Shown here one piece after another: positions 38,338 through 48,163 of a DNA stretch of 64,000 bases. Source of the DNA: Neobacillus jeddahensis (GTDB lineage: Bacteria; Bacillota; Bacilli; Bacillales; Cytobacillaceae). The stretch spans positions 94,754 through 158,753 of the forward strand of contig NZ_CCAS010000004.1 of assembly GCF_000612625.1 (NCBI RefSeq), read 5' to 3'. The notes below the pieces were generated by a model. That model did not search any database, was not told the DNA's origin, and worked only from the letters and a program-made list of their open reading frames with translations. Position 1 is the first letter of the stretch. Each line of letters begins with the position of its first letter. The position numbers were made by a program, and so were the translations under genes.

Positions 38338-39672
38338 TTATCCCACTAAGTTTTTCAAAAAGTTGGTTGTATATATTCCTTTTTGGAAGTCATTGCTTCC
38401 AAGGATCTTAACGAAAAGTGGTACATTTGTTTTGATTCCTTCAATATTCAATTCGTTAAAAAAGCCCTCTGCCACTTTCAATGCATCTTGTCGTGAGTCT
38501 CCATAAAAAATACATTTTGCAATCATTGGGTCATAGTACGGGGTCACCATTCCTCCTTCAGCATATCCAGCGTCAACTCTCACTCCTTCTCCTTCGGGCC
38601 AATTCAAAGTAGTAATTTTCCCTGGTGATGGTAAGAACCGAACAGGATCCTCAGCATATACCCTAAATTCAACAGCTGCACCTGTGGAAGTGATTGCTGT
38701 TTGTAACAACGGCAATCTCTCCCCACGGGCCACAAGAATTTGCCATTTGACTAAGTCAAGACCCGTGATCAATTCGGTAACAGGATGTTCTACCTGCAAA
38801 CGTGTATTCATTTCTAAAAAATAAAAATTTTCATTTGGATCAACGATAAATTCAATTGTTCCTGCATTCGTATAATCAACGGCACGTGCTGCTTTAATCG
38901 CTGTATCAAATAGTTTCTGTCGAACCTGTTCAGACAAAAATGGCGAAGGAGATTCTTCAATCACCTTTTGATGTCTTCTTTGAATGGAACAATCTCTTTC
39001 AAACATATGGATGATGTTCCCCGTACTATCACCAAACACCTGTACTTCCACATGTCGACTATCCTTAATATATTTTTCAATAAAAACTTCACTGGAACCG
39101 AAATAAGCGATTGCTCTCGATTTTGTCGAATCATAAGACTTAACGAGCGCTTGCTCATTCTCACAAAGGATCATACCGATTCCACCACCACCCCCACTAG
39201 CTTTAAGCATGACAGGGTAACCGATGGTTTCAGCAAGACTGCATGCTTCCTCGACAGTCTGTAAACCTGCTTCGCTCCCAGGAACAACTGGAACCCCTGC
39301 CCCCACCATTGTTTGTCGTGAAACAATTTTATCTCCCATTAATTCAATCGTCTCTGGCCTTGGTCCAATAAAGATAATCCCTTGGTCGATTACTTGCTTG
39401 GCAAAGGATGCATTTTCTGATAAAAAACCATATCCCGGGTGGATCGCATCTACTTTTTCGTCTATTGCTATTTCCAATATTTTTTCTTTTTGTAAATAGG
39501 ACTTAGTAACTGGTGGTTCCCCGACACAGATGGCCTTTGTTGCCGCTTTGACAAAAGGCATTTCCTTATCAGCTTCGGAATAAATAGCAATCGTTTCAAT
39601 CCCCATCTCATGACAGGTTCTAATAATCCGAAGGGCAATTTCTCCTCGATTGGCAATTAAAATTTTTTGCAC
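38338..39672 (-). CDS. Biotin carboxylase subunit of the acyl-CoA carboxylase
   Basis: ATP-grasp enzyme that carboxylates the biotin carrier. The 444-residue product has the N-terminal domain ILIANRGEIALRIIRTCHEMGI, HPGYGFLSEN, the glycine-rich ATP loop (KASGGGGGIGM), RDCSIQRRHQKVIEE, the metal site FLEMNTRLQVEHPVTE and the C-terminal domain EFRVYAEDP. GTG start at 39672. It is distinct from the housekeeping AccC because it is paired with a PccB-type carboxyltransferase and a single-domain carrier. Confidence 0.93.
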   Translation of the reverse strand: MQKILIANRGEIALRIIRTCHEMGIETIAIYSEADKEMPFVKAATKAICVGEPPVTKSYLQKEKILEIAIDEKVDAIHPGYGFLSENASFAKQVIDQGIIFIGPRPETIELMGDKIVSRQTMVGAGVPVVPGSEAGLQTVEEACSLAETIGYPVMLKASGGGGGIGMILCENEQALVKSYDSTKSRAIAYFGSSEVFIEKYIKDSRHVEVQVFGDSTGNIIHMFERDCSIQRRHQKVIEESPSPFLSEQVRQKLFDTAIKAARAVDYTNAGTIEFIVDPNENFYFLEMNTRLQVEHPVTELITGLDLVKWQILVARGERLPLLQTAITSTGAAVEFRVYAEDPVRFLPSPGKITTLNWPEGEGVRVDAGYAEGGMVTPYYDPMIAKCIFYGDSRQDALKVAEGFFNELNIEGIKTNVPLFVKILGSNDFQKGIYTTNFLKNLVG

Positions 39673-39911
39673 ATCTTTTCCCCTTTCATCCCCCGTTTGA
39701 TCCCACTTAAATAGGTTTCTACATCATTCTCGGAATTTCCTGCAAATTTTGAAAACGCTTCCGATAGTTATTTGAAGAATTTTTTGTCTTTTTGTTATAT
39801 ACTTATCATAATCCATTTCGAATAATGCAAAAATTATTTCATTTCATGTTATTCAATATCTATTGAATATATACAGGTTTGTAGAGTTATCATTTTCTTA
39901 GGGGGTAATGG

Positions 39912-40385
39912 ATGGTGGCAAAAGTGGAGAAACTAAAAATTAACTTTAAAACATTAGAAGAATTTAAAAAGTTTAAGGAATACGGCATCCAGGAGTTGTC
40001 GATGCTTGAAGATCTGGAAGCAAATATGATTGATAATGCTAGTGAGTCACCCTTTTATGGTGTATATTTCGGGGACAAACTAGTAGCTCGAATGAGTTTA
40101 TATCAAATTGATGCAAAATTTGACCGGTATTTCTATCCTCCACAGAATTATTTAGAATTATGGAAGCTTGAGGTATTATCTGGATATCAAGGTAAGGGAT
40201 TTGGAAAGGAACTTGTAGAATTTGCAAAGAGCTTCGGACTTCCTATCAAAACAAACCCGAGAGTTCAATCAAGTGTTTTTTGGGAAAAGATGGGCTTCTC
40301 CAATGTGGAATACGATATGGAGCGTGACCGTGGCGAAAATCCATTAGTATGGTATCCTGAAGGGGTTGAAGCACAATTTAAATAA
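39912..40385 (+). CDS. ylbP: GNAT-family N-acetyltransferase YlbP
   Basis: A 157-residue GNAT protein. Acetyl-CoA motif A is LWKLEVLSGYQGKGFGKELVEFAKSF (about 84-108), with the Q-G-K-G-F-G pyrophosphate loop, and motif B SSVFWEKMGF near the end. The YlbP-specific N-terminus (VEKLKINFKTLEEF) and tail (NPLVWYPEGVEAQFK) are present. Substrate is unknown. GGGGGT precedes the ATG. The gene is convergent with rsfA and shares a terminator with it. Confidence 0.92.
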   Translation: MVAKVEKLKINFKTLEEFKKFKEYGIQELSMLEDLEANMIDNASESPFYGVYFGDKLVARMSLYQIDAKFDRYFYPPQNYLELWKLEVLSGYQGKGFGKELVEFAKSFGLPIKTNPRVQSSVFWEKMGFSNVEYDMERDRGENPLVWYPEGVEAQFK

Positions 40386-40431
40386 ACAAAATGCGCAATT
40401 CTTAAGGTCAAAACAATAAGTTCTCAAAAAT

Positions 40432-40460
40432 AAAAAAAGCGGACAGCGTCCGCTTTTTTT
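40432..40460. terminator. Bidirectional terminator between ylbP and rsfA
   Basis: AAAAAAAGCGGAC-AGC-GTCCGCTTTTTTT, a 13-bp perfect stem with A- and T-runs on both sides, between convergent genes. Confidence 0.92.
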
Positions 40461-41088
40461 ACTTTTCTACTCTTTCTAGATTTCCGTTTTTATCCATTTG
40501 AAACTTTACTTTTTGCTGTCTATCTTCATCTTGTAGGACCACCATTTTTCGGGCTCTTTCCATAATTTCAATTAAAGAACGGTAATCTTCCTCAATCGCC
40601 TTCAAATTTTTAGACAATCTTTCATTTTCCGCTGCCAAATAATATGTTTTCTTTTCTAACTCTTTAATTTTTTCCAAGGACTCCACCCTATCGTCTACCA
40701 AACTCGATGAGGCTTCCACTTGCTGATACAGACTCTCTAGAAAATTGATCACAACCGGAAAGGTGATGTTACTTCCCTGTTCACAACCAGGCGGTGACTG
40801 TACATTTTCCACTTTTGCTGGCTCATGGATAAGCTCAGCCTCAACAGGAATATCTTGTTTTTTTAATTCTTTTCGTTGTTTCTTTGCAAGCTCAATACCT
40901 GTTTTATATTGCTTTCTGACATATGAATTCCATCGAAAACCACAGGCTGCAGAAGTACGCGATAACTGTTTGCCTACTTCCTCGAATGCCTGCAATTGTG
41001 TACCACCTTCGCGGATATGTCTCAGTACAACTTCAGCAAGTAATAAATCCTCATCCTGGGACCATGCATCTTGTCGAGTTGGTGACAT
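40459..41088 (-). CDS. RsfA-family prespore transcription factor (YlbO)
   Basis: A 209-residue protein with an N-terminal Myb/SANT-like DNA-binding domain (DAWSQDEDLLLAEVVLRHIREG...SRTSAACGFRWNSYVRKQY, about 5-60) and a C-terminal coiled coil (about 120-190, LEKIKELEKKTYYLAAENERLSKNLKAIEEDYRSL). RsfA-type regulators adjust sigma-F/sigma-E dependent genes during sporulation; YlbO of B. subtilis is a GerR-like sigma-E-controlled regulator. The ATG at 41088 has AGGAGGG 8 bases upstream. Which of the paralogues it corresponds to is inferred from position next to ylbP. Confidence 0.88.
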   Translation of the reverse strand: MSPTRQDAWSQDEDLLLAEVVLRHIREGGTQLQAFEEVGKQLSRTSAACGFRWNSYVRKQYKTGIELAKKQRKELKKQDIPVEAELIHEPAKVENVQSPPGCEQGSNITFPVVINFLESLYQQVEASSSLVDDRVESLEKIKELEKKTYYLAAENERLSKNLKAIEEDYRSLIEIMERARKMVVLQDEDRQQKVKFQMDKNGNLERVEK

Positions 41089-41170
41089 CAGTTCATCCCT
41101 CCTAGTGTTTTTATAATACATATGCATCTACTAGAAAAGATAGACTTCAGCAAAAGTTGTCTTTTACTCT

Positions 41171-41953
41171 TTATTCACCATTTTTATTCAAAAACTTGTT
41201 TACATAGTGATGATGGGCCTCACTTTCCCATAAGAATGAACAATTTCTAACCTCTTCCTCTATTCTTTCATGCAGCTTCATTTCTTCCCATTTTCTGATC
41301 CAAATTTGTTTATAGGCGTGGAGTACACTCACATCCTTCGCTATCATTTTACGAAGAAAATTCTCACCGGCTTCAATAGGATCATTTTCAAAGAGGCCAT
41401 TAAAAAAACCCACTTTTTTTAAACCTTCAGCTGGTTGCAGCTCTGCCTCCATTAAAATCCTCATGGCACTCGGCGCTGGAAGTTTTTCTGCTAGAATGGA
41501 ACCCCCACCCCAGCCTGTTGTGATTGCTTGCTGTCCTTGTACAAATCCCGCTTGAATTCCCCTACGCCCCAAACGGAAATCACAGGATATTGCCAGCTCA
41601 CAACCACCGCCAATTGCTGTTCCATTTAGGAGTGCCACCGTTGGGATAGGTAAGGTAAGTAGTTCATACAGAATAGCAGCCATTTTTGAAAGCATCGGAT
41701 AGGCCTCTTCCTTTGTATGAAGAGCGTGAAAAACCGACAAATCTCCACCCGAACAAAATGCACGATCGCCTGATCCCGTTATCATCAACGCCTTTATATC
41801 CTTATCTCTTGCCATGTCGATCACTTCTGCTAGTCCTTCCATCACCTCATAATTGATGGCGTTTCTTTTTTCACTTCTCATAATCGTAAATAAAAGATAA
41901 CCCATTTCCTTTTTTACAATTGAATAAGACAATCTCCCTCGTCCCCTTTTCAT
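41171..41953 (-). CDS. Enoyl-CoA hydratase/isomerase family protein
   Basis: A 260-residue crotonase-fold protein. The oxyanion-hole blocks are AFCSGGDLSVFHAL (about 71-84) and LLNGTAIGGGCELAISCDFR (about 115-134). At the usual second catalytic glutamate the sequence has QQAITTGWGGGSIL, like 3-hydroxyisobutyryl-CoA hydrolases and short-chain relatives, so hydratase activity is uncertain. Start ambiguous: ATG at 41953 or TTG at 41971, neither with a clear ribosome binding site. It lies between rsfA and rpmF, in addition to the usual B. subtilis order. Confidence 0.83.
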   Translation of the reverse strand: MKRGRGRLSYSIVKKEMGYLLFTIMRSEKRNAINYEVMEGLAEVIDMARDKDIKALMITGSGDRAFCSGGDLSVFHALHTKEEAYPMLSKMAAILYELLTLPIPTVALLNGTAIGGGCELAISCDFRLGRRGIQAGFVQGQQAITTGWGGGSILAEKLPAPSAMRILMEAELQPAEGLKKVGFFNGLFENDPIEAGENFLRKMIAKDVSVLHAYKQIWIRKWEEMKLHERIEEEVRNCSFLWESEAHHHYVNKFLNKNGE

Positions 41954-42040
41954 GGTTTTTACGTTGTCCAATCAAAATTGCAGCAGTCTCATAAAGTAAT
42001 CTTATGTATGTAAAAGATATATGAAATTTTCTAGAAACGA

Positions 42041-42073
42041 CAAAAGCACAAGGGCATATAGCTCCTTGTGCTT
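42041..42073 (-). terminator. Terminator after rpmF
   Basis: On the minus strand AAGCACAAGG, loop, CCTTGTGCTT then TTG; a 10-bp perfect stem shortly past rpmF. Confidence 0.8.
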
Positions 42074-42089
42074 CTTATCCTAATGGAAA

Positions 42090-42263
42090 TTAGTCGTTAA
42101 CAACTTCTTTTCCTTTGTATGTTCCGCAAGCTTTACATACGCGGTGTGCAAGTTTCATTTCACCACAGTTTGGGCAACTTACCATACCAGGTACGTTTAA
42201 TTTAAAATGAGTACGGCGCTTTCTTTTTGCAGTTTTAGAAGTTCTTCTAAAAGGTACAGCCAT
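42090..42263 (-). CDS. rpmF: 50S ribosomal protein L32
   Basis: A 57-residue basic zinc-binding ribosomal protein. [19 protein letters not shown] is the typical N-terminus, and the zinc ribbon CPNCGEM...[12 protein letters not shown] carries four cysteines (C-x-x-C, C-x-x-C). GGAGGTG precedes the ATG at 42263. Pairing with yceD upstream is conserved across bacteria. Confidence 0.98.
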   Translation of the reverse strand: MAVPFRRTSKTAKRKRRTHFKLNVPGMVSCPNCGEMKLAHRVCKACGTYKGKEVVND

Positions 42264-42346
42264 TCTTCCCACCTCCTTAAAGAGTATTAAGAAAGTAATG
42301 AAGGCCAGGATTACTGGTTCTTCACTTTGCTTCTTAGATTTGCCGA

Positions 42347-42871
42347 TTATGATTCGGAAGAATTGTTTTCGTCAAAAAACTTTGCAAGTCCTGCTAGTCT
42401 CGGATCAATCTTTTTCGATTGGTCTTCTTCATGAATAACTTCCCAATCCTTACCGGATTGCGGGGCCGCTTCTTCAGACTCAACATCTTCGCAAAATACT
42501 TGCATTGGAACTTCAAGTAAAAGAATTTCGCGAATGATTGGCATAACATCAATCACATCGCCTTTTACTTGATAAGTTTCCTCTTCAGTTTCATAAACTG
42601 AACCTTGAAAGAGGAAAGTTTCAGTTGTTTCGACATTAATTGGAAGTTTAACATCCACTAAAGTACGAGAACAAGGAAGAATTAAATGACCTTCGATTTT
42701 TAAATGGAATGTCACTTTCGTTGAATCGATATCTCCCCGACCAGTAATATGCATCGGTGACACTTCGCGGATCGTCGGATCATCTTGCTTAATCTCGTCC
42801 ACACGAATTGTCTCATCAATCAAAAAATCCTTGTTTCGATATTTTTGTAATTGACTTAATGTCCATTTCAA
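42347..42871 (-). CDS. YceD family protein (DUF177, YlbN)
   Basis: A 174-residue acidic protein of the YceD family, implicated in 23S rRNA accumulation or processing and co-transcribed with rpmF. Family signatures are [35 protein letters not shown] and the C-terminal [14 protein letters not shown]. The TTG at 42871 ([14 protein letters not shown]) is chosen since GGGGTGA lies 5-6 bases upstream and it aligns with relatives; a GTG three codons earlier is the alternative. Molecular activity unknown. Confidence 0.92.
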   Translation of the reverse strand: MKWTLSQLQKYRNKDFLIDETIRVDEIKQDDPTIREVSPMHITGRGDIDSTKVTFHLKIEGHLILPCSRTLVDVKLPINVETTETFLFQGSVYETEEETYQVKGDVIDVMPIIREILLLEVPMQVFCEDVESEEAAPQSGKDWEVIHEEDQSKKIDPRLAGLAKFFDENNSSES

Positions 42872-43115
42872 TTGAATCACCCCAAGGCAACAAAGGTAAT
42901 TATAGCCTTCGATAATATTTTTGTCAATGTTTTTTCTTTACACCTCGTCAGGTGATTTTTTCGCTAAATTGGATCTACTAAAAAAAGAGATTACCATTAA
43001 TAGTGTATCCAGTTAAGTCTTTTACAAACATCTACAACATCTTAACATAATTATTGATTGATTTCCTTATAATTTTGCTATAATGGGTAATAAATTTCTT
43101 AAAAGGAGGCTGTTA

Positions 43116-44333
43116 ATGAAAGCTGTTGGCGTAATTGTCGAATACAATCCTTTTCATAATGGACATGCCTATCATATTGACGTTTCCAAGCAAGCCGCCC
43201 AGGCAGATGTTGTTATCGCGGTAATGAGTGGTAATTTTTTACAACGAGGAGAGCCGGCGCTTGTTTCAAAATGGTACCGCACAAAGATGGCGTTATTAAA
43301 TGGAGTTGATATCGTCTTCGAACTCCCCTATGGCTTCGCTGTACAGAAGGCTGAAACTTTTGCAAAAGGGGCTGTGTCCATATTAGATGCGGCTTGCTGT
43401 GAATCCCTTTGTTTTGGAAGTGAAAGCGGCGACATTTCCACTTTTATCCGAACGATTCAATTCTTAGAGGAACAAAAAGTCCCTTTTCAGGAAAATATTT
43501 ATCATTTCATGAAAACTGGCGTCAGTTATCCAAAAGCGCAATCCCTTGCTTTTCAGCAATTAGGCAATGCCGAAAACTATTTAGACCTAGCTAAACCAAA
43601 TAATATTCTAGGGCTTGAATACATAAAAGCTATTCTACAAAAAAAGAGTGCACTAAGGCCATTAACAGTCTCACGAAGAAACGCTGACTATCACGATGAG
43701 TGTTTTACCTCTGAAACGATTGCAAGTGCGACGAGTATTCGAAAAGCAATTTTCGCACCTAGAAAAGCCACTATAACCATTGAGCCATTTGTCCCTCCGC
43801 CCACATCACAATTACTAAGTGAATATCTTCTTCGCTACCAAACCTTTCATTCATGGGAAAATTATTGGAGCTATCTGCAATTTCGGCTTCTCCAATCGAG
43901 CCCTGATGAATTAAAAGAAATTTATGAGGTCGAAGAGGGGCTAGAGAACAGATTATTAGCTGCTGCCATAGGGTCATCCAGTTTTCAGGAATTTATGCAA
44001 AAAATAAAAACAAAGCGCTATACTTGGACGAGACTTCAAAGGGTATGTGTTCATATTTTAACGAATACCAAAAAAAGTGATATGGCACTCCTTTCTGCAA
44101 AAGGAGCCACTTATTTAAGACTTTTAGGAATGAGCACCAAGGGTAAAGAATATTTGAACAAGCGAAAAAAGGAATTCCACCTTCCCGTCGTTTCTAAACT
44201 TTCATCATTTAAGGAAAAGGAAATTCAGCTTGACTTGAAGGCTGCCCGAATTTATTCACTTGGGGTTCCAAATTCCGCAAAAAATGATCTGATTAGTCAG
44301 GAATTCAAACAGCCACCGATATTTGTTGAGTAA
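43116..44333 (+). CDS. tmcAL: tRNA(Met) cytidine acetate ligase TmcAL (YlbM)
   Basis: Forms N4-acetylcytidine at the wobble base of elongator tRNA-Met using acetate and ATP. The 405-residue product has the nucleotidyltransferase signature GVIVEYNPFHNGHAYHI with HNGH (about residues 16-19), VIAVMSGNFLQRGEPALVSKW, and the PKAQSLAF/NILGLEYI blocks of the family, followed by the RNA-binding C-terminal half. AAAGGAGG lies upstream of the ATG at 43116; the longer frame starts in the leader. It is divergent from yceD and convergent with ylbL. Confidence 0.94.
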   Translation: MKAVGVIVEYNPFHNGHAYHIDVSKQAAQADVVIAVMSGNFLQRGEPALVSKWYRTKMALLNGVDIVFELPYGFAVQKAETFAKGAVSILDAACCESLCFGSESGDISTFIRTIQFLEEQKVPFQENIYHFMKTGVSYPKAQSLAFQQLGNAENYLDLAKPNNILGLEYIKAILQKKSALRPLTVSRRNADYHDECFTSETIASATSIRKAIFAPRKATITIEPFVPPPTSQLLSEYLLRYQTFHSWENYWSYLQFRLLQSSPDELKEIYEVEEGLENRLLAAAIGSSSFQEFMQKIKTKRYTWTRLQRVCVHILTNTKKSDMALLSAKGATYLRLLGMSTKGKEYLNKRKKEFHLPVVSKLSSFKEKEIQLDLKAARIYSLGVPNSAKNDLISQEFKQPPIFVE

Positions 44334-44363
44334 AAAAAGATGGCGCAATGCACCATCTTTTTT
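44332..44363. terminator. Bidirectional terminator between tmcAL and ylbL
   Basis: AAAAAAAGATGG, loop CGCAATGCA, CCATCTTTTTT between convergent genes; the right arm reaches the end of ylbL. Confidence 0.88.
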
Positions 44364-45384
44364 ACTTCTTATCTGGTAGTTTTTCTAAATATTCAACAGC
44401 TTCATCAAAGGTATCGATCGGAATGATTTTCATTTTTGTATGAATATCCTTCGCAGTCTTTTTAGCAACACGATAGTTGGAATCTTTTTTTCCATTCTCA
44501 TTAGGAGCTAAAAAGTATTCAGCGCCTGCTTTATCTGCAGCCACAATCTTTTGATCGATTCCGCCGATTGGCCCAACCTTTCCAGCTTCATCAATTGTTC
44601 CTGTTCCTGCGATCTGATACCCCTTCGTTAAATCCTCACTTGTTAATTGATTATAGATCTCCAATGAAAACATAAGGCCTGCTGACGGACCGCCAATTTC
44701 ATCCGTCCTCACCTTTACGTTTGGATCTACCTTTATCTCTTTATCATCCACTAGTGAAATTCCTATGCCAATCTTAGTGGGATCCTCTTTAAATGGCTGT
44801 AGAGGTAAGGAGACGGTATTGGTTTTTTTATTTCTTGCGTAAGTTAATGTGACCTGATCGCCAACGTGTTTTTTGCCAACATAGTCGATAAATTTTTCTG
44901 AAGAAAGAAACTCATGCCCATCTACTTTAAATATTCGATCACCTGCGTGAAGTTTTCCTTCTGCCGGCATTCCCGGAACCACCTGAACAACATAGATCCC
45001 GTTATATTTGTAATCAACAGGTAAGTTCGCTTTTTTATATGCAACTTCAATCGCATTTAATTTTGAGCCTGCCATCAAGTGTAACTGCCTTGCATTATAT
45101 TCTTCCTCAGTTTCTTTGTCATATAAAATCATATCCAATGGATATAGTTCTTCATATTTTCGTATCTTTGCTTCCAAATAAGAATAGATATTTGCCCTCC
45201 CCATTCTAACGGTTGTCAACATAAAGTTTCCTTCATCCTTATTGCCACCCTCAACCGTAATAATGGGCCCCAGTTCTTTTGCCATTCCCGGTTTAGATAC
45301 ATAATAGGGCAATGAAAAATACATCCCACCTGCCAGAATAAGGATCAACAAAAGTGAGGATCCAAATAATATTTTTTTACGCAT
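44362..45384 (-). CDS. ylbL: SepM-family PDZ/Lon-like membrane protease YlbL
   Basis: A 340-residue protein with one N-terminal membrane segment (about 7-25), an extracellular PDZ domain (YVVQVVPGMPAEGKLHAGDRIFKVDGHEF), and a C-terminal Lon-type serine protease domain. The catalytic dyad is Ser in EIGGPSAGLMFSLE and Lys in GGIDQKIVAADKAG. The YlbL/SepM family processes exported peptides or proteins. ATG at 45384 chosen (MRKKILFGSS); a GTG at 45405 overlapping ylbK is an alternative. Co-transcribed with ylbK. Confidence 0.93.
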   Translation of the reverse strand: MRKKILFGSSLLLILILAGGMYFSLPYYVSKPGMAKELGPIITVEGGNKDEGNFMLTTVRMGRANIYSYLEAKIRKYEELYPLDMILYDKETEEEYNARQLHLMAGSKLNAIEVAYKKANLPVDYKYNGIYVVQVVPGMPAEGKLHAGDRIFKVDGHEFLSSEKFIDYVGKKHVGDQVTLTYARNKKTNTVSLPLQPFKEDPTKIGIGISLVDDKEIKVDPNVKVRTDEIGGPSAGLMFSLEIYNQLTSEDLTKGYQIAGTGTIDEAGKVGPIGGIDQKIVAADKAGAEYFLAPNENGKKDSNYRVAKKTAKDIHTKMKIIPIDTFDEAVEYLEKLPDKK

Positions 45385-45392
45385 TGCTAATG

Positions 45393-46172
45393 TTACCCCT
45401 TCCACTGTTCAATGACATTTTCTATTTGTTTTAATTGTTTTCTTGTTTCTTCTTTCCCTATAGTAATAATTTCTTCAATGTTAGTGAAAGCACGTGAGCT
45501 AAACATTTCAACAGGGGGGCGGATGATCACATCAGCAGAATTGTCCCGGGTATTAATGATTTCTGTTTGCATGATGTCAATACTCTGCATGATAACATCA
45601 TAAATTGTGGTAATCTCAGCATTCCACTTTACTCTTGAAACATCTACTGCAATCACAATGTCTGCGCCCATATCCTTTGCAACCGAAATCGGAACACGGT
45701 CGGTTACACCACCGTCCACTAAAATTCTTCCATTATATTTTTCAGGAACAAAAATTCCCGGTATAGAGATACTTGCTCTTACCGCATCAGCAACAGGTCC
45801 GGTTCGAAAAATGACCTTTTCGCCTGTCACTAAATCAGTAGCCACAATTCCTATAGGAATGGAAAGTTCCTCGATGTTCTTCCCGTGAGTAAAAACCTTA
45901 ATAAATTCCTTAATTTTTTTCCCGGAAATGAGGCCCATTTTAGGAACTGTAAAATCCAAGAAATACTTTCGTTTAAAAGCAGTTGATAATTTATATAACC
46001 GCTCTAACTCTATCCCCGCTCCGTAAAAACTCGCTACAAGCGCCCCCATACTACTGCCAGCCATTAGATGAATTGGTATTCCAGCCTCTTTCAATGCCAT
46101 AATGGCACCTAAATGAGCAAACCCTCGCGCACCACCCGAACCAAGCGCCAAACCTATTTTTGGGTGCCCCAT
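45393..46172 (-). CDS. ylbK: Patatin-like phospholipase family protein YlbK
   Basis: A 259-residue patatin/RssA-type serine hydrolase. The oxyanion loop is GSGGARGFAHLG (about 11-22), the nucleophile motif is GSSMG (about 39-43) and the catalytic aspartate lies in VDGGVTDRVP. The catalytic Ser-Asp dyad is complete, so lipid hydrolase activity is plausible, but physiological substrate is not known. GGAGG precedes the ATG at 46172. It ends beside ylbL. Confidence 0.93.
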   Translation of the reverse strand: MGHPKIGLALGSGGARGFAHLGAIMALKEAGIPIHLMAGSSMGALVASFYGAGIELERLYKLSTAFKRKYFLDFTVPKMGLISGKKIKEFIKVFTHGKNIEELSIPIGIVATDLVTGEKVIFRTGPVADAVRASISIPGIFVPEKYNGRILVDGGVTDRVPISVAKDMGADIVIAVDVSRVKWNAEITTIYDVIMQSIDIMQTEIINTRDNSADVIIRPPVEMFSSRAFTNIEEIITIGKEETRKQLKQIENVIEQWKG

Positions 46173-46380
46173 ACCAATAACCTCCTACTAAATAATGAAT
46201 AATGAATAGACCAAATGAGAAATCTCGTTCAATCTTATGGTCTAAATTACCGTTCTATGAGTATATTTGAGTTATATGAGGACAAGGAATCAATACGACT
46301 AGTGTGAATAATGTCTATTTTATCATTGATAATATTGATTTGCACAATTTGAGCCATTTGCTTGGAAGGAGGTTCCTTCA

Positions 46381-47592
46381 TTGTTTCGCTCCAAACTAAA
46401 GACCATTTTTTTATCCATATTCGTCATTATTTTTGCTGCTTCACTTATTACCTTCCCACAGGAATCATTAGATGCCTCCATTCGCGGCCTTAATATGTGG
46501 TGGGAAATTGTCTTTCCTTCGTTGTTACCCTTTTTTATTGTCTCTGAGATGTTGATTGGTTTTGGGGTTGTTACGTTTATCGGGGTACTATTAGAACCCT
46601 TCATGAGGCCATTATTTAAGGTACCAGGCGTTGGCGGCTTTGTTTGGGCAATGGGGATGGCATCTGGATTCCCTGCCGGTGCTAAGTTTACGGCAAGATT
46701 AAGGGAAGAAGGGCAATTAACTCAAATTGAAGCAGAAAGGCTGGTTTCTTTTACCAATTCATCAAACCCCTTATTTATTTTTGGAGCAGTCTCTGTCGGA
46801 TTTTTTTACAATGCTCATTTGGGTGTCCTCCTTGCCCTAGCCCATTATTTAGGGAATATTTGCGTTGGTATTATGATGCGGTTTTATGGAAAGGAATCTC
46901 CTGACAATGTCGCTAAGAAAAGCAAATTCAAACTTAGATCTGCCTTTTCTGCCCTCCATCAAACAAGATTAAAAGACAAACGCCCAATCGGCAAACTATT
47001 AGGTGATGCGGTAAATTCATCAATTCAAACCTTGTTAATGGTAGGCGGCTTTATAATTTTGTTCTCTGTGATTAACAAGCTTCTTTACCATTTACATATT
47101 ACGGCCATGCTGGCAAAATCGGTTGAAGTATTGTTTTCATCACTATCATTCCCGGAAGTATTAAGCATTCCGTTTATTTCAGGCTTATTTGAGATCACGC
47201 TTGGGAGCCAATTAACAAGTCAGATCCAAGATGCAACCTTGTTACAAAAAGCCATGATCACAAGTTTTATCCTTGCTTTTAGCGGATTTAGTGTCCAAGC
47301 TCAAGTTGCCAGTATCCTTGCACAGACAGATATTCGTTTTAAACCCTTTTTTATCGCAAGAATCATCCAAGGAATCTTCGCCAGCCTATTTGCCTTCATT
47401 TTGTGGAAGCCGATTTACATTCGCTTTAATAGTAATGAACAACCATCCAATGCCCTGCCCGTCAGCTTTTTTGGAGATGGTTCTTGGGCGAATCATTTTT
47501 ACCATAAAATGATTGAGCTTGGACCACTTATCACCATCTGCTCCCTATTCGTATACATTCTAATTCTGTTTTCTCGATTAAAGAAGAGCTAG
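46381..47592 (+). CDS. ylbJ: Sporulation integral membrane protein YlbJ
   Basis: A 403-residue nucleoside-recognition (Gate) type membrane protein with about eight to ten membrane segments; conserved blocks are WWEIVFPSLLPFFIVSEML, GMASGFPAGAKFTARLREEG, TNSSNPLFIFGAVSVGFF and SGLFEITLGSQ, with GFSVQAQVASILAQTDIRF near the end. In B. subtilis ylbJ is a sigma-E gene needed for heat-resistant spores. The TTG at 46381 is preceded by GGAAGGAGG with 8-base spacing. No clear sigma-E promoter could be assigned in the 208-bp gap to ylbK. Confidence 0.94.
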   Translation: MFRSKLKTIFLSIFVIIFAASLITFPQESLDASIRGLNMWWEIVFPSLLPFFIVSEMLIGFGVVTFIGVLLEPFMRPLFKVPGVGGFVWAMGMASGFPAGAKFTARLREEGQLTQIEAERLVSFTNSSNPLFIFGAVSVGFFYNAHLGVLLALAHYLGNICVGIMMRFYGKESPDNVAKKSKFKLRSAFSALHQTRLKDKRPIGKLLGDAVNSSIQTLLMVGGFIILFSVINKLLYHLHITAMLAKSVEVLFSSLSFPEVLSIPFISGLFEITLGSQLTSQIQDATLLQKAMITSFILAFSGFSVQAQVASILAQTDIRFKPFFIARIIQGIFASLFAFILWKPIYIRFNSNEQPSNALPVSFFGDGSWANHFYHKMIELGPLITICSLFVYILILFSRLKKS

Positions 47593-47614
47593 ACTTTTTC
47601 GCCTAGCTCTTCTT
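47581..47614 (+). terminator. Hairpin at the end of ylbJ
   Basis: AAGAAGAGCTAG (47581-47592, containing the TAG stop) pairs with CTAGCTCTTCTT (47603-47614); a 12-bp perfect stem. The T-run is inside the stem and weak afterwards, but placement fits a terminator. Confidence 0.65.
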
Positions 47615-47668
47615 ACATACTTTGATCATATATTCTCTCAACCAGTGGGAAACAGGCGTTATTCGCAG

Positions 47669-48163
<495 letters not shown>

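Noticed and set aside
46173..46380. Possible sigma-E promoter of ylbJ (GTATATT and CAATACGA-like sequences)
   Set aside because: The spacing between the candidate elements is about 23 bp, too long for sigma-E; not reported as a feature.
46323..46604. Minus-strand ORF of 93 codons opposite the start of ylbJ
   Set aside because: Antisense to ylbJ, with Asn/Lys-rich product and no ribosome binding site.
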